This document shows, in pieces, positions 18,318-28,700 of a DNA stretch of 64,000 nucleotides (position 1 is its first letter; every line of letters starts with the position of its first letter). The notes beneath the pieces were generated by a model, which saw only the letters and a list, made by a program, of their open reading frames with translations, was not told the DNA's origin and searched no databases. Made by a program: the position numbers and the translations under genes. The stretch spans positions 166,781 to 230,780 of the forward strand of contig NW_022260278.1 of assembly GCF_009602425.1 (NCBI RefSeq), given 5' to 3'. Source of the DNA: Actinia tenebrosa. Its lineage: Eukaryota > Cnidaria > Anthozoa > Actiniaria > Actiniidae.

Positions 18318-18966
18318 AACGACGAACTTATACTTGCCATATTCACTCCCGATAGATATGTTTTTAGGATCGGAATCGGAGTCAGAAGAGAAAAGAAAAT
18401 CTTTCAATTCCGTTTTTAACGCGACTCCGATGCCGTCCCATTCAATAGAGCATAAATACTTATTCATACTCTCTTGGTCCCATTTTAATGTGAAGGCCTC
18501 GTTAGAAAACAATTATACTCAGACAATATAAACAGTTTATTTAATCACGGTAAATTAACCTATCTTATATTTTGACAATGCTAATTATACTTAAATGTTA
18601 TTATGCTCTTCAAGTTTTGTAGTTTTGTTTAAAAACGAAGTAATTTACGCACAATTCGTGGATCCCAACTCGTGTACAATCGTTGGCTAAGCCATAATTA
18701 AAATATACATTTTAATCTGAGTTTTATCTATATAAAACTTCATCTTATAAACAAAATTGAAACACTTCAGTGTCAAACTCAGTTACATTTAATGTATGGC
18801 AATGATTTAATTGTTGTTGTTTTTTCCAACTTATATCATGCTTTTAAGAAAACTTATATTGGGCTATAAGGACGGCTTAAAAACATCTCCCGAATCATGT
18901 CGTTATAATAACCTGAAAAATCATATGGCGAAGACTAAGGTCAAACCTGGCGGATCTAATGACGTA

Positions 18967-19278
18967 CAGCTATTTCAAAAAAATATTCAAAGGATTCTGA
19001 GTCTCGAACGGGATTTGAACCCGTGCCCTGGCGATTCCTTTGCCATGCTCTAACCACTGACCTACCATTTCTCATATGAGACTAACAAAGACGTGGGTTT
19101 ATCGGCCCGATAGGAGATAATGTATATGAGAATATATATAGAATAAAATAAAAAATACGATAAATAATTATGATCTATCTCACTTAAGACAATGTCTATG
19201 ACCCACGATGCATTTCGGTATTGGCCATACACTATTTACTATGCAGTATACAGTATTCAACGTATTTTGAAATAGCTG
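18967..19278. mobile_element. TA-target MITE, copy 2, carrying a tRNA-like insert
   Basis: The ends CAGCTATTTCAAAA and TAGCTG are flanked by TA on each side (18965-18966 and 19279-19280). The right arm matches the element at 7914-8193 over roughly 100 bp. The left arm is interrupted after about 30 bp by the tRNA-like sequence described separately. Confidence 0.65.
18998..19075 (-). repeat. tRNA-like sequence (SINE head or tRNA pseudogene)
   Basis: On the minus strand it has an A-box-like ggtcagtggttagagcatgg, a possible anticodon arm (tggca ... cgcca), and a perfect T-arm cgggttcaaatcccg. The acceptor stem does not pair, the variable loop is short, and one base pair of the anticodon stem is lost. 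A working tRNA is therefore unlikely. It is probably the head of a tRNA-derived SINE or a decayed tRNA copy. Confidence 0.55.
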
Positions 19279-19465
19279 TATAAAAAGACCGCCTTATTAT
19301 CCATTTTTTACTATGCTTACGGTTCATGCGAAGTTCGACGTTTGACCTTAGTCTGATATGATGTTTATAATACAGACCGAAAAATGTGGGAAAATTGGTA
19401 TGTTTACATCTCAACCAAAGAGTACGCATGTTCTGAGTTACTCTCGAGTCTTGTCAGTGGTACGC

Positions 19466-21062
19466 TTATGGATTGACATTAACATGACGTAGCATAATTC
19501 TGAACATAAGAGTCACAAATGGGAACAACAAGGATATAAGAACCGCTTTAAAAGATGTCAAACTCATTCCCATTATCTGAATACCTCGAGCACCAGCAGT
19601 TACTGATTTCCAAAAGTCGACGTCTTCTTGGGATTGAAACATATACATACCCTCTTTCTGCTCTGAAAACTTCAACATCTCTATATCATAAATTATAGAT
19701 TTGATGCATTTATCAACCTTGCCAAGTAAAATAATCGGTAGACTGTAAATGGAAAGCATTTCAAGGAAAACTTCAATTATTCCTATCATTATTCTTATTA
19801 TGCCATTATAATCAGTCACTTTTTCTTGCCACGAGTTCTTGGAGGAGTCGTCCAATTGCTTTTGTGCACCTGTGTTGTTCGTGGCTTGCGCTTCATACAG
19901 GGCATTACCGCTCATTGTCGTTGTAACCACTATTGTTGGGATAGTTGCTTTAGTTGGTATAATTATCTTGGGATCTTCTAATTTTGAGGCGGATTCAAAA
20001 TTTCGAGTATAGCTTGCTTCTGCTTCATATTGCTCAACGCAAGAAACAATTATGGGAATTAGCAAAGTTAGAAAAATCGAAAGATGAACGACAAGAAAGG
20101 GCTGGAAATANCTCTCCGTGTATTTGATCATGCGCTTAATGTTAACGAAAGCATCACGAACGTACGTCTTGCAATCACAGGGGCACTTAAGAATTTGCTC
20201 TTTAAAAAGGCGAATTTGACAATAGATTAAATAAATTACCACTACAAAAGCAAAAACTATTGACAGAGACATTGCTCGTACGGTGATGTAAAGAAGGCAG
20301 TTAGATATGATACTGCGCAAGCTGTAATTCTCACTGGGACTTGATTTCGTATGTAAAGACATTCGAATTGCTTTACAAATCACTGGTAAAAGCACAGAAA
20401 ACGAAAACATTATTGCGATAGCAATGGTAATCGTTTTTCTACCATGTTTCCAGTATCTTCTTGTCAACCTCACCTCGGACAGCAGCTTCTCGAGATGACG
20501 CGTTCGGAAATAAAAAATACCAACAACGTAAAGCACTGGAAACTTTAAATTTGATAGGATGTTCTTCACTGAAGTCACTGTAGTATCCAATTGGTTTACC
20601 GTCAAAGTATTACTCCCAAAGACTCCGACTTTCGTAAAGATTTGAAGCGAAGAGTAGCAACACAGCAATCACTTGTGCGACCAAAAGTGAACTGGCTTTG
20701 ATAGCGATTTTGGAATAATGACGCGGTATCCTTTGCAATGTAACTAGAAGGAAAACACTTAGCAATCTTAAGGCTTTAGAGTCGATGCTCAAATCGATGA
20801 CGGTATCGTCATTTGATGGTAATCGCCTATCGTCAATCAAAACGGCATCTTCTTCATCATCTTGTCGAAGCTCAATATTTTCACGACCAATAGATAGAAT
20901 ACAAAGCATTGGACCATTAGTTTCGGAGCGATTCCTTTTCTCGTGGTTGACTACAGTGTCGTCGTCGACAAGTTCAACATTCGGTCCCTCATCGGTCAGA
21001 TCCATGGATATATCATACACTCGCATCGAACATTCCTGACGTGAATCAGTGGCCTTTTCCAT
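19466..21062 (-). CDS. gustatory-receptor-like (Grl) seven-TM protein, one frame change
   Basis: Two overlapping frames on the minus strand, 21062-20610 and 20668-19466, together read as one 7TM protein of about 530 residues. The acidic N-terminus of about 100 residues is followed by seven hydrophobic segments: in order near KASSLLVAQVIAVLLLFA, LKFPVLYVVGIFYF, TIAIAIMFSFSVLLPVI, ITVRAMSLSIVFAFVVVIYL, FLVVHLSIFLTLLIPIIV, IMIGIIEVFLEMLSIYSLPI and LISLLFPFVTLMFRI. A long intracellular N-terminus, a loop of more than 50 residues before TM6 and a short C-tail fit the insect gustatory/odorant receptor superfamily and its cnidarian Grl members. The two frames meet within TM1 to TM2, with no plausible intron there. 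Either a one-base assembly error or a recent null allele is possible. One N lies at 20111. There are no introns. Ligand unknown. Confidence 0.55.
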
Positions 21063-22434
21063 CGCGCATAAATTGGGAAATGATTTCTTCTCTTCGGAGA
21101 TTTGACTATTTTCCCTAAGCTTACAGTATATTTGATAAAATCTTTCTTCGATTGATGTAAAAAAAGCAAAGACAAAATTACCTCATATACGCTAAAGTGT
21201 TACACAAAGAGTGTGTTCCAATGGTTCATTCCATTTAGGGAATTTCCCGTAGGGAATTTCCCGTAGAATATTTCTAAGAAATTGTAACTTATAATCTTGT
21301 GCAAATCACAAGGCTATATAGTCATAGGATGGATATGACATGCATAAGTCGCAAAAACAATGAAAAGCTTTCATAATATATTAAATAATCAGTACACATA
21401 ATGAATTGACGTTTTGATCAAATAGAAACTTCCAGCCGCTTTAAGTTACTGAGGTATATATGTTATTTATCCTTCTTACTTAACAACTTCCTGTGGTTAT
21501 ACAATTTCCTGAGGCTTATACTTTATGATTCTGTGAGCTACATGTTCAGACCTGTAGTTATTGATGTTCAGACAGATTTTTAAACAGAAAGTTCTGTACC
21601 CTACAAGACTGCTGTCATGTGAATTAAACAAAAAACATGGCAGAACATGGACTCCCAGGGTCAATTTTAGGGGGTAGGGGCGAGTGAAAGGCACTTGCAA
21701 CCTATGGCGACATTGAGGCTGATGAGATGCCAATGTTAAATGAACATGCATGATTGCCAATGCGCCGCTTAATCTCAGCAATGCGGCCCTCGGCGAGTCC
21801 TGCCGATCTCGATGTCGTATGTAAGTAGAGTTGTTTGTTGGTTCCTATGCTTGGAGGGTTATTTTTCTTCGCGGATTCTCCGGTTTTCCGCCTTCCTCAA
21901 AAATGAGCTACTAAATTCTAATTATTTGATCTTTTTGGGCTTTCACCTAGTTGGAGCCTAGCTCTGTTGTGATTTTCCCATGCTTTTATACAAAAGCTAG
22001 AGCTTAATAGATGTTTTTTAGATTTTTAGATACTGTGTTGATGAAACGCAACACTAATGAAACCAACCCACAAACATATTATTGGGGGGGGAGTGAGAGT
22101 TATCAAAGCACCCTAGGTATCAATAACAGACCTAAAACATTTTGGTATTATATTGTCTCTTCTTCATTGTTGATATATTTAGATACGGGGATAAACACTC
22201 CGAATCGTATTTAAATACGACGCAAAGTGTCATGTTGCTCGGGTGCTTTTGCCTCCATCCTGCTTGCAGATTTGTATATGCTGCCCCTAAAAGGACGTAG
22301 TAGTTTACCTGATAAAAACTCGCAAAAGAACCCGGCCTTGAAGAAGAACGTGTCATCTCTGAACACAGATTATGAGGATTGGGTCGGGATTGCAACAAAG
22401 CACCAGTTGTGCTTTTACCGATTACTTGCAAGGA

Positions 22435-22586
22435 CAAGGGCGGATCCAGGGGGGGGGGTAAAGGGGGACTGAAGGCCCTCCCTTCAGCAGAAAAAAACGA
22501 TGATTTTATATTATTTTCCGTTGTGTTGACGGAAGAAACTCAATAAGCCCCCCCCCCCCCTAAAATTTTGGCTGGATCCGCCCTTG
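22435..22586. mobile_element. small MITE with CAAGGGCGGATCCAG ends
   Basis: Terminal inverted repeats CAAGGGCGGATCCAG (left) and its reverse complement (right) are followed inward by G and C runs. AAGGA flanks both ends and may be a 5-bp target duplication. Fragments with one matching end occur near 11812 and 34210. Confidence 0.7.
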
Positions 22587-22728
22587 AAGGAGTGGTAGAT
22601 AATTCATGCAGAGGGTATTTAAGTCAGCCGTAGACCAATCCTGAGACAAGGATTATCATAACAATAGATTACATTGATAATATATATATTTAATATACTT
22701 TGAATACGGTAGTAGCTATTTAGTGACT

Positions 22729-22833
22729 AATAGTTGCTATCACTCAACCAGAACATTCATTGCACAAAAGACACAAATGGTCTCTTGTGTATTTGTCTTT
22801 GTGTAATGAATGTTCTGGCAATAGCAACTATTA
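22729..22833. repeat. palindrome of about 105 bp
   Basis: Arms of about 45 bp contain cagaacattcattgcacaaa (left) and the near reverse complement (right). The centre is short. No coding content. Confidence 0.65.
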
Positions 22834-23079
22834 TGGCCACCCAACTTGTTTTTTGTTACTAATGCACTTGAATCCTTTCCTGCCAAGTGTTTCCATCAAT
22901 TTAAAGACTTTTTGCAAATTTGTACAGTGTAAAGAGACCAAAATAGTGAAATATTCTGCCCCATCTATTGTTAATATTAAGGTATGCAAAGGCAACTCTG
23001 GCCTGGAACAAATCCTGGCTGGAGAGCAATAAATGGGACAGAATGTGGATCAACCTGGCTTGCTTGTGGGTGGGTGGGT

Positions 23080-23155
23080 GGGTCAAAAAACGTACACTTC
23101 TTCATCGGTGGTTTAANGGGTCAAAAAACGTACACTTCTTCATCGGTGGTTTAAT
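23080..23155 (+). repeat. tandem duplication, unit about 40 bp
   Basis: The unit gtcaaaaaacgtacacttct plus the following 18 bases occurs twice in a row, identical except for an N at the junction. This may be real or an assembly join. Confidence 0.65.
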
Positions 23156-23202
23156 GAGAGTGATTAATTCATGGCATCCTTTCCCTTTTGTATTAGTATA
23201 AA

Positions 23203-23518
23203 GGGGGGGAGGGGGGTACTCCCCTATGTTCGCTATACAGGTACGTGCCGCCAAACAGGGTATGGTTTTCAGCGATTTTACTCTGGAACAGGGTATATAA
23301 AATCGCACTTGCTCTGGGACAGGGTATTTGAAATCATGCTCTCTCCTCTCTGGAACAGGGTATCTATTTTCGCAATACCGGAACAGGGTAAGGTTTTCAG
23401 TGATCTTGCTCTAGAACAGGGTATGGATTTCAGCGATTTTAGTGTAGAACAGGGTCAGGGTTTAGAGGGCTCAGCGGCACATCCCTACCCTAAACGGGCA
23501 AGAGTATCTCCCCCCCGG
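23203..23518. repeat. GGAACAGGGTAT-repeat element, copy 1
   Basis: G-run and C-run ends (ggggggtactccc left; gagtatctccccccc right) enclose about seven spaced copies of (g)aacagggta separated by related 25 to 35 bp spacers. The same structure appears at 61938-62271 with clear target duplications. Confidence 0.6.
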
Positions 23519-24091
23519 GAATTCTTGCTCAGTCAGACAAAAACATGAATGAAAAAGAACAAAAGAGCCTCTTCACTATCTAGTTTTATTTGTATAAGTA
23601 TTCATGATACAAAAAAAATTTGATAAGTTTATAAATAAAACACTTTTTAGTTTTTAAGAGCCGTTGTCTGTAAATACCGATAAATACCGAGTTTTGGGTT
23701 TTGTGAACGAGCACAACAAAAGTGCAGGATTTTTGCTTAGTCACAGTGCCTGTCTGATGCTCAATTTAGGGCATTTCAACGAACTTGGATTTGGAAGGAA
23801 ATAAAATTCTGCGGGAAGTTTCAATGCTATTTTTGAAAATAGCTCACCAAAAGGGTTTGATTGGTGGAATAAAAAGAAATTCAATTTTTCGAGACTGCCT
23901 GGTGATTCTCAGTATTTACAGACAACAGCGCTTAAGCAGCTTTAAATTAGCAACTCACTTGCATAAGAAAACTTAAAATTTAAAAACTGTTTTTCAATCA
24001 AATCATTTTCAAGTGAATGTCCTTTCTTCAATAATGAGGTCACTTTAGGTCACCATTAATTCTCTAGAAGTCTAAATCATATTGTCTCTAT

Positions 24092-25563
24092 TCAAAAAGA
24101 CCAGTTATGACGCTTCTCTTCATCTATTATGAACCAGTTAGGAGAATGTTCATCTTTGCGTAACCAGTTAAAGTCATTCACCAACGACCAGTTATTTTCT
24201 TTTGGGTCTAGGCCAGCAGCTTTGAAGTGTTCTTCCTTTTGTTGGTATTCCAGCAAGAATGGAGCAAAACCAACACTAGTAGAATCTTCTACTATGGCTC
24301 TACTGGACACATGTAAATAAAAGCTACTTTGAGATGTTTTATGCACACGCAATTGTTGACAAGCAAGTACAAAAGTACAGTTTGTGCATTCATCAATGAA
24401 TATGGCAGTTGATACTGGTGCACAGATTATGGTACAATTCTTGAGTTGATTCATATGCAGTGCTGATGGGAGACCAAGAATTTTGACATTGCACTTCTCT
24501 AAATCTGACAATATAACGTCTTGATGATTTGACTGTGTCTCTTCCATTCTCAGATCTTGCTCCTTTATACCTTTAAATCCACATGACTTTTGGCCAAAGA
24601 AATTATCATCCATGGATTTTTGTATACTACTATCCACATCATCAAGATTCTATAAGTCAGAAAGAAATATATTTTCAAAATAGCTTTAAAATATTGAAAT
24701 AATAGATATAATAAGAGCATATGCATTTATTAAAAAACATTGTAACATTGCTGCAGAACAGGTTGAAAAGTGATGCTGCACATTTTTTCCTCTTGTGTAC
24801 AAACTTGTCTAGTAACAAAATAATTTGTTGTAAGTTGAAAAATTCTGTTCCTTGTAACTTGTGGAGGGAGTGCTTCTCAACTAGAGTGTTCTGCTTATAA
24901 TTTTATATTACTCCTCCCCCCCCTCCTCTTCTCGTTGCATAAAAATTGGTGACAAACGACATATTTGCACCAGCCCCTCCCCCTTCCCCTATAAATAATG
25001 ACCGGTCCCTTAAACGAGTAATAGCAGCCACAAAAGTGTGACGGCAAGGGAATGATTCTATAATGGCTTGTTGGTAGTTGACATGTAACCTCAATCCCAG
25101 ACCCTGATGGCATTATACATGCTAAGCCTACCTGTTTTTGTCCAATAGATTGTTCGTCAGCCTGTTTCTTGCGACTTCGAAAGGCGAATTTCTTCTTTGG
25201 TAAAAGCCTTTCTCTCTGTTCGCTTATAGCTTGCTGGAGGGCATTTATTTTATCTTGTGATAACTTAACGTCGTATGCCGGCAAAAAAATAGATGAGTCC
25301 GCCAAAAACTTCTGCAGCTGTTGATATTTTTCAGCTAGTTTGTCAAAGTGCTGAGCAATAACCTCTTTATCTTCATTACCTACTATGCTTCGGCACTGAC
25401 TTAATAGGTCTTCAAGCTCAATCCTTCCTTGAGAAAATGTAGTTTTAAACAAATCCTTGTTCTCTTCGGGCTCTAAATGGGATTCACTTTGATTTTTTCG
25501 CTCATCGATTGCTTGTAATCGTTCTTCGTTTCTCCTGGCGAGTCTTTCTCGAACGTCCGCCAT
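24092..25563 (-). CDS. TBCC: tubulin-specific chaperone C (cofactor C)
   Basis: Two exons, 25563-25132 and 24649-24092, joined in phase 0, give 329 residues, close to the usual 340 or so. The first exon encodes the N-terminal spectrin-like helical part that binds tubulin (MADVRERLARRNEERLQ onward). The second encodes the TBCC/CARP beta-helix. It includes QQLRVHKTSQ, whose arginine matches the catalytic arginine finger, then SSRAIVEDS and FNWLRKDEHSPNW. The protein stimulates GTP hydrolysis by beta-tubulin in the TBC-TBD-TBE complex, releasing native tubulin dimers. The ATG at 25563 was chosen because the protein begins MADVRERLA there as in relatives; in-frame ATGs upstream (25650 and 25587) add a less conserved extension. 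It is divergent with YLPM1, and the start codons are 158 bp apart. Confidence 0.95.
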
Positions 25564-25721
25564 CTTGAAATTCTTCCTAGTGCCCATGCCTTTGGTGTAC
25601 AGAAGTTGACGAGACGGACTGGGCACCAGACCTCGACATAGAATTTTCAAGATGGACTTCGAGGCATGTCTTCGAAAATTAAAACATCTTTAGTGGTCGT
25701 TTTACATATAAAGGGGGCAAG
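25564..25721. promoter_or_regulatory. shared TBCC/YLPM1 bidirectional promoter region
   Basis: Only 158 bp separate the two start codons, so both promoters and both 5' UTRs must lie in this interval or overlap the neighbouring gene. No clear TATA box faces either gene. Such spacing is typical of housekeeping bidirectional promoters; co-regulation is inferred. Confidence 0.6.
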
Positions 25722-28700
25722 ATGAATCCCTTTCAGTACCAACAACAACAGCAGTTACAATATCCGCAGCAATATGGTCAACAGCAAGTCCAATTCGTCC
25801 CGGCTTACCCTTATAACATCCAAGCCCAATCGAGCCAACACACAGCCGCTTCGGGTCAATATGGCGGAACATTCACTACTGCTTTGTCACAACAGCCAAT
25901 GGTGGGTTTATATACTAATGTTGCACCTGAAGCGCAGTACGGTCAAGCTCACGGCCATCCACAAGTTTTTAACCCGACATTTCCAGGTCAGACTCAGATA
26001 AACCAAACATATCAAACTCCGTTTGATGGTGCTTACCAATTCCAACAACTGGCTCCTACCAACTTACAATCTAATGATGCTGTTGGCAAGTCTTCTTTAA
26101 CTGCTTCAAGCTCTACAAGTTTTGATCCTCCCCCAATGAATTTTCCTTCCATGAATGTAGCTAATAATAGTGGTGGTCAGCTGTCACTGGAAGATATCAA
26201 TCAAAAGTACACTGAACAGTATCAAAAATGGCAACAGCAGTACAATGAATGGCAAGCACAACATGCCAATCATCCTGACCAGAAATTATTTCAAGAATAT
26301 CAACAACAAGTACAACAATGGCAGCAGCAGCAACAACAGCAGATGATACAGGCACAGGGAATGGGCTTTGGTTTGCAATCTCAAGCTCCCAAACAAACTC
26401 CAAATCAACCTGGGCAGCAAACACATAGTCAAACGGTGCAAAATTCCTCACCTAATCTTTCAAGTCAAGCTCTTCAGCAGACAGTAACACACCAGCAGTT
26501 TCCTTCCATGCAATATCAGTCTTTCAGTAAATTTTCAAATCAAGACCATGAATTAATTAGGATTGATAATAAAGATAACAACCCCAACTTTGCAGTCTCA
26601 TCAAAACATGAAGAAGGAAAAGGGCCCAATCAGTGGCAGCAAAATCAACAGTACAATGAACAAGGGTGGTTAAGTCAAAAAACCAATAGCAGATCTAATC
26701 AAACAACACAAGTTAGTGCTGTAAAAGAGAATATTGCACAGGGTGGCAGTCAAAATAACAAACCCAACTTTGCAGACTCATCAAAACATGAAGAAAGAAA
26801 AGGGCCCAATCAATGGCAGCAGTACAATGAACCAGGGTGGTTAAATCAAAAAACCAATATCAGATCTAATCAAACAGCACAAGTTAGTGCTGGAAGACCC
26901 AGACCAGAACTAATAAAAGAGAGTAGTGCACAGGGTGGCTATCAAAATATCAAACCAAACTTTGCAGACTCATCAAAACATGAAGAAAGAAAAGGGCCCA
27001 ATCAATGGCAGCAAAATCAACAGTATAATGAACCAGGGTGGTTAAGTCAAAAAACCAATGTCAGATCTAATCAAACAACACAAGNTAGTGCTGGAAGACC
27101 AAGACCTGAACTCGTAAAAGAGAAGACAGACAATAACCCATCACAATTGCTACCTAAATGGATGCAAACAGAAGGGAATCAGTCAAAAGAAAAAAACAAT
27201 ACTACTGAGATTCAAGGATCAACACCAAAATGGTTACAAGGTGATGCAAAAATACCAGTGCCAGATCAAGAAAATAAAAAGCTACTGCCAAAATGGCTTC
27301 AAGATTCCAACAAGGAAAAAATACCAGAACAGCAAGGATTTCAAGAAAATGTTAACAAACAACAAAATAAACAGGTGAATGAATCAGCCAACAAACAACA
27401 AAAACATACAGCAAAAGATACAAAGCCATTACCAAAGTGGCTTCAAGGTACTAAAGCCGCCATTCCAACATCAACTAATACAGAAGCTGTTACAACACAG
27501 CAAACAGAAAGGTAGGTTATAGAGGTTTTACAGTAGTCTTCAGTTATGAAATTCTTTGTTTAAATTATGGCTTAATAGTCACATTCTCTTGGCATGGTAC
27601 TATATATTGGGATTATTTTTGTATTTTGTATTTGGTAAGCTATCTGTGCTATATCACATGAACCTCATATGAAAAGTAATAATGTGATACTGAAAGGTTT
27701 AAGGTTTACAACTTTAAGTTTAATAATACTTAAAAGAAAATACGTAAAGAAGTTTCTCCCGGGACACCACCATTTAAATTTGAGGCTGTCACATAGAAAT
27801 TGATCGAAACCAATCTCGAGAAACTCAAGACTAAAAAGTCTAGTGAATTAGTATAGGTAATTGTATGGGGCCGAGTTTTTTCAGAAATTGATAGATGGAT
27901 GACTTGCAACAAGTTGAAACTTAATAAGGACAAAACTGAAATTCTTGTCTTATCAAACCCTCGTTGTCCTCTACCACCCATTGTATCTCTTGAAATTTCG
28001 AACTCTACTATTACTCGATCTACATCAGCTCGTAACATTGGCATCATCTTTGATTAGACTCTGTCATTGGAAGATCAGATACTTTCCGTATGTAAGACCT
28101 GCTTCTTTCATATTCATAATATTTGGAAAATTAGAAGATACTTGAGTTGTAATGAATGTGAAACTCTTGTCCATGCCCTCATATCTTCAAAACTTGACTT
28201 CTGTAATTCTTTACTTTATGGTCTTCCCAAAACTTCTCTCCAAAAATTGCAACATTGAACATTGAAGCGGCGTTGAACCATGGGGATATTAGCGCTATAT
28301 AAATCATAATTTATTATTATTATTATTAAAATGAAGTTTTAATTTCATGAGTGTTTTCAAAGTTTTGAAATTGCACGAGTCGCGAAGCGAAGATCTAGGA
28401 CCAAATTCAAGGAAAAAATCCATCTTGAAATCAATAAATTGCCCGTGCTTTGTCATTTATTCTGAACTATCAAATCAAATATAGTTATATGGTTCAAAAG
28501 AATTTTATTCAGAATTCAAACATGTTTCTTCATTACATGTGCCCTCTTCTATCTTCTAGCTTTAGACAACAATACTTTAAGGTTTTCTCCTGTTCAAAAG
28601 AATATTATCGATCACTTAGTTTAAACAATAATTATTTGGCAATTTTCCCGCTGAATGAATTGTTAAATCTTGAAAAAATGTGCTTCAACTGAAAGAATGG

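Larger units (their letters stand above)
18318..19465. other. intergenic region with nested repeats
   Basis: No gene is seen. It holds the second TA-target MITE with a tRNA-like sequence inside it (18967-19278). Outside that is a looser inverted pair containing actaaggtcaaac (near 18934 on + and 19336 on -), implying an older element into which the MITE went. Confidence 0.5.
21063..24091. other. intergenic region between Grl and TBCC
   Basis: No gene is seen. It contains a small MITE with GGGCGGATCCAG ends (22435-22586), a palindrome (22729-22833), a 40-bp tandem duplication (about 23080-23155) and a GGAACAGGGTAT-repeat element (23203-23518). Confidence 0.5.

Noticed and set aside
18998-19075. 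Functional tRNA gene
   Set aside because: The A box, B box and T-arm are good, but the acceptor stem does not pair and the anticodon stem has a mismatch.
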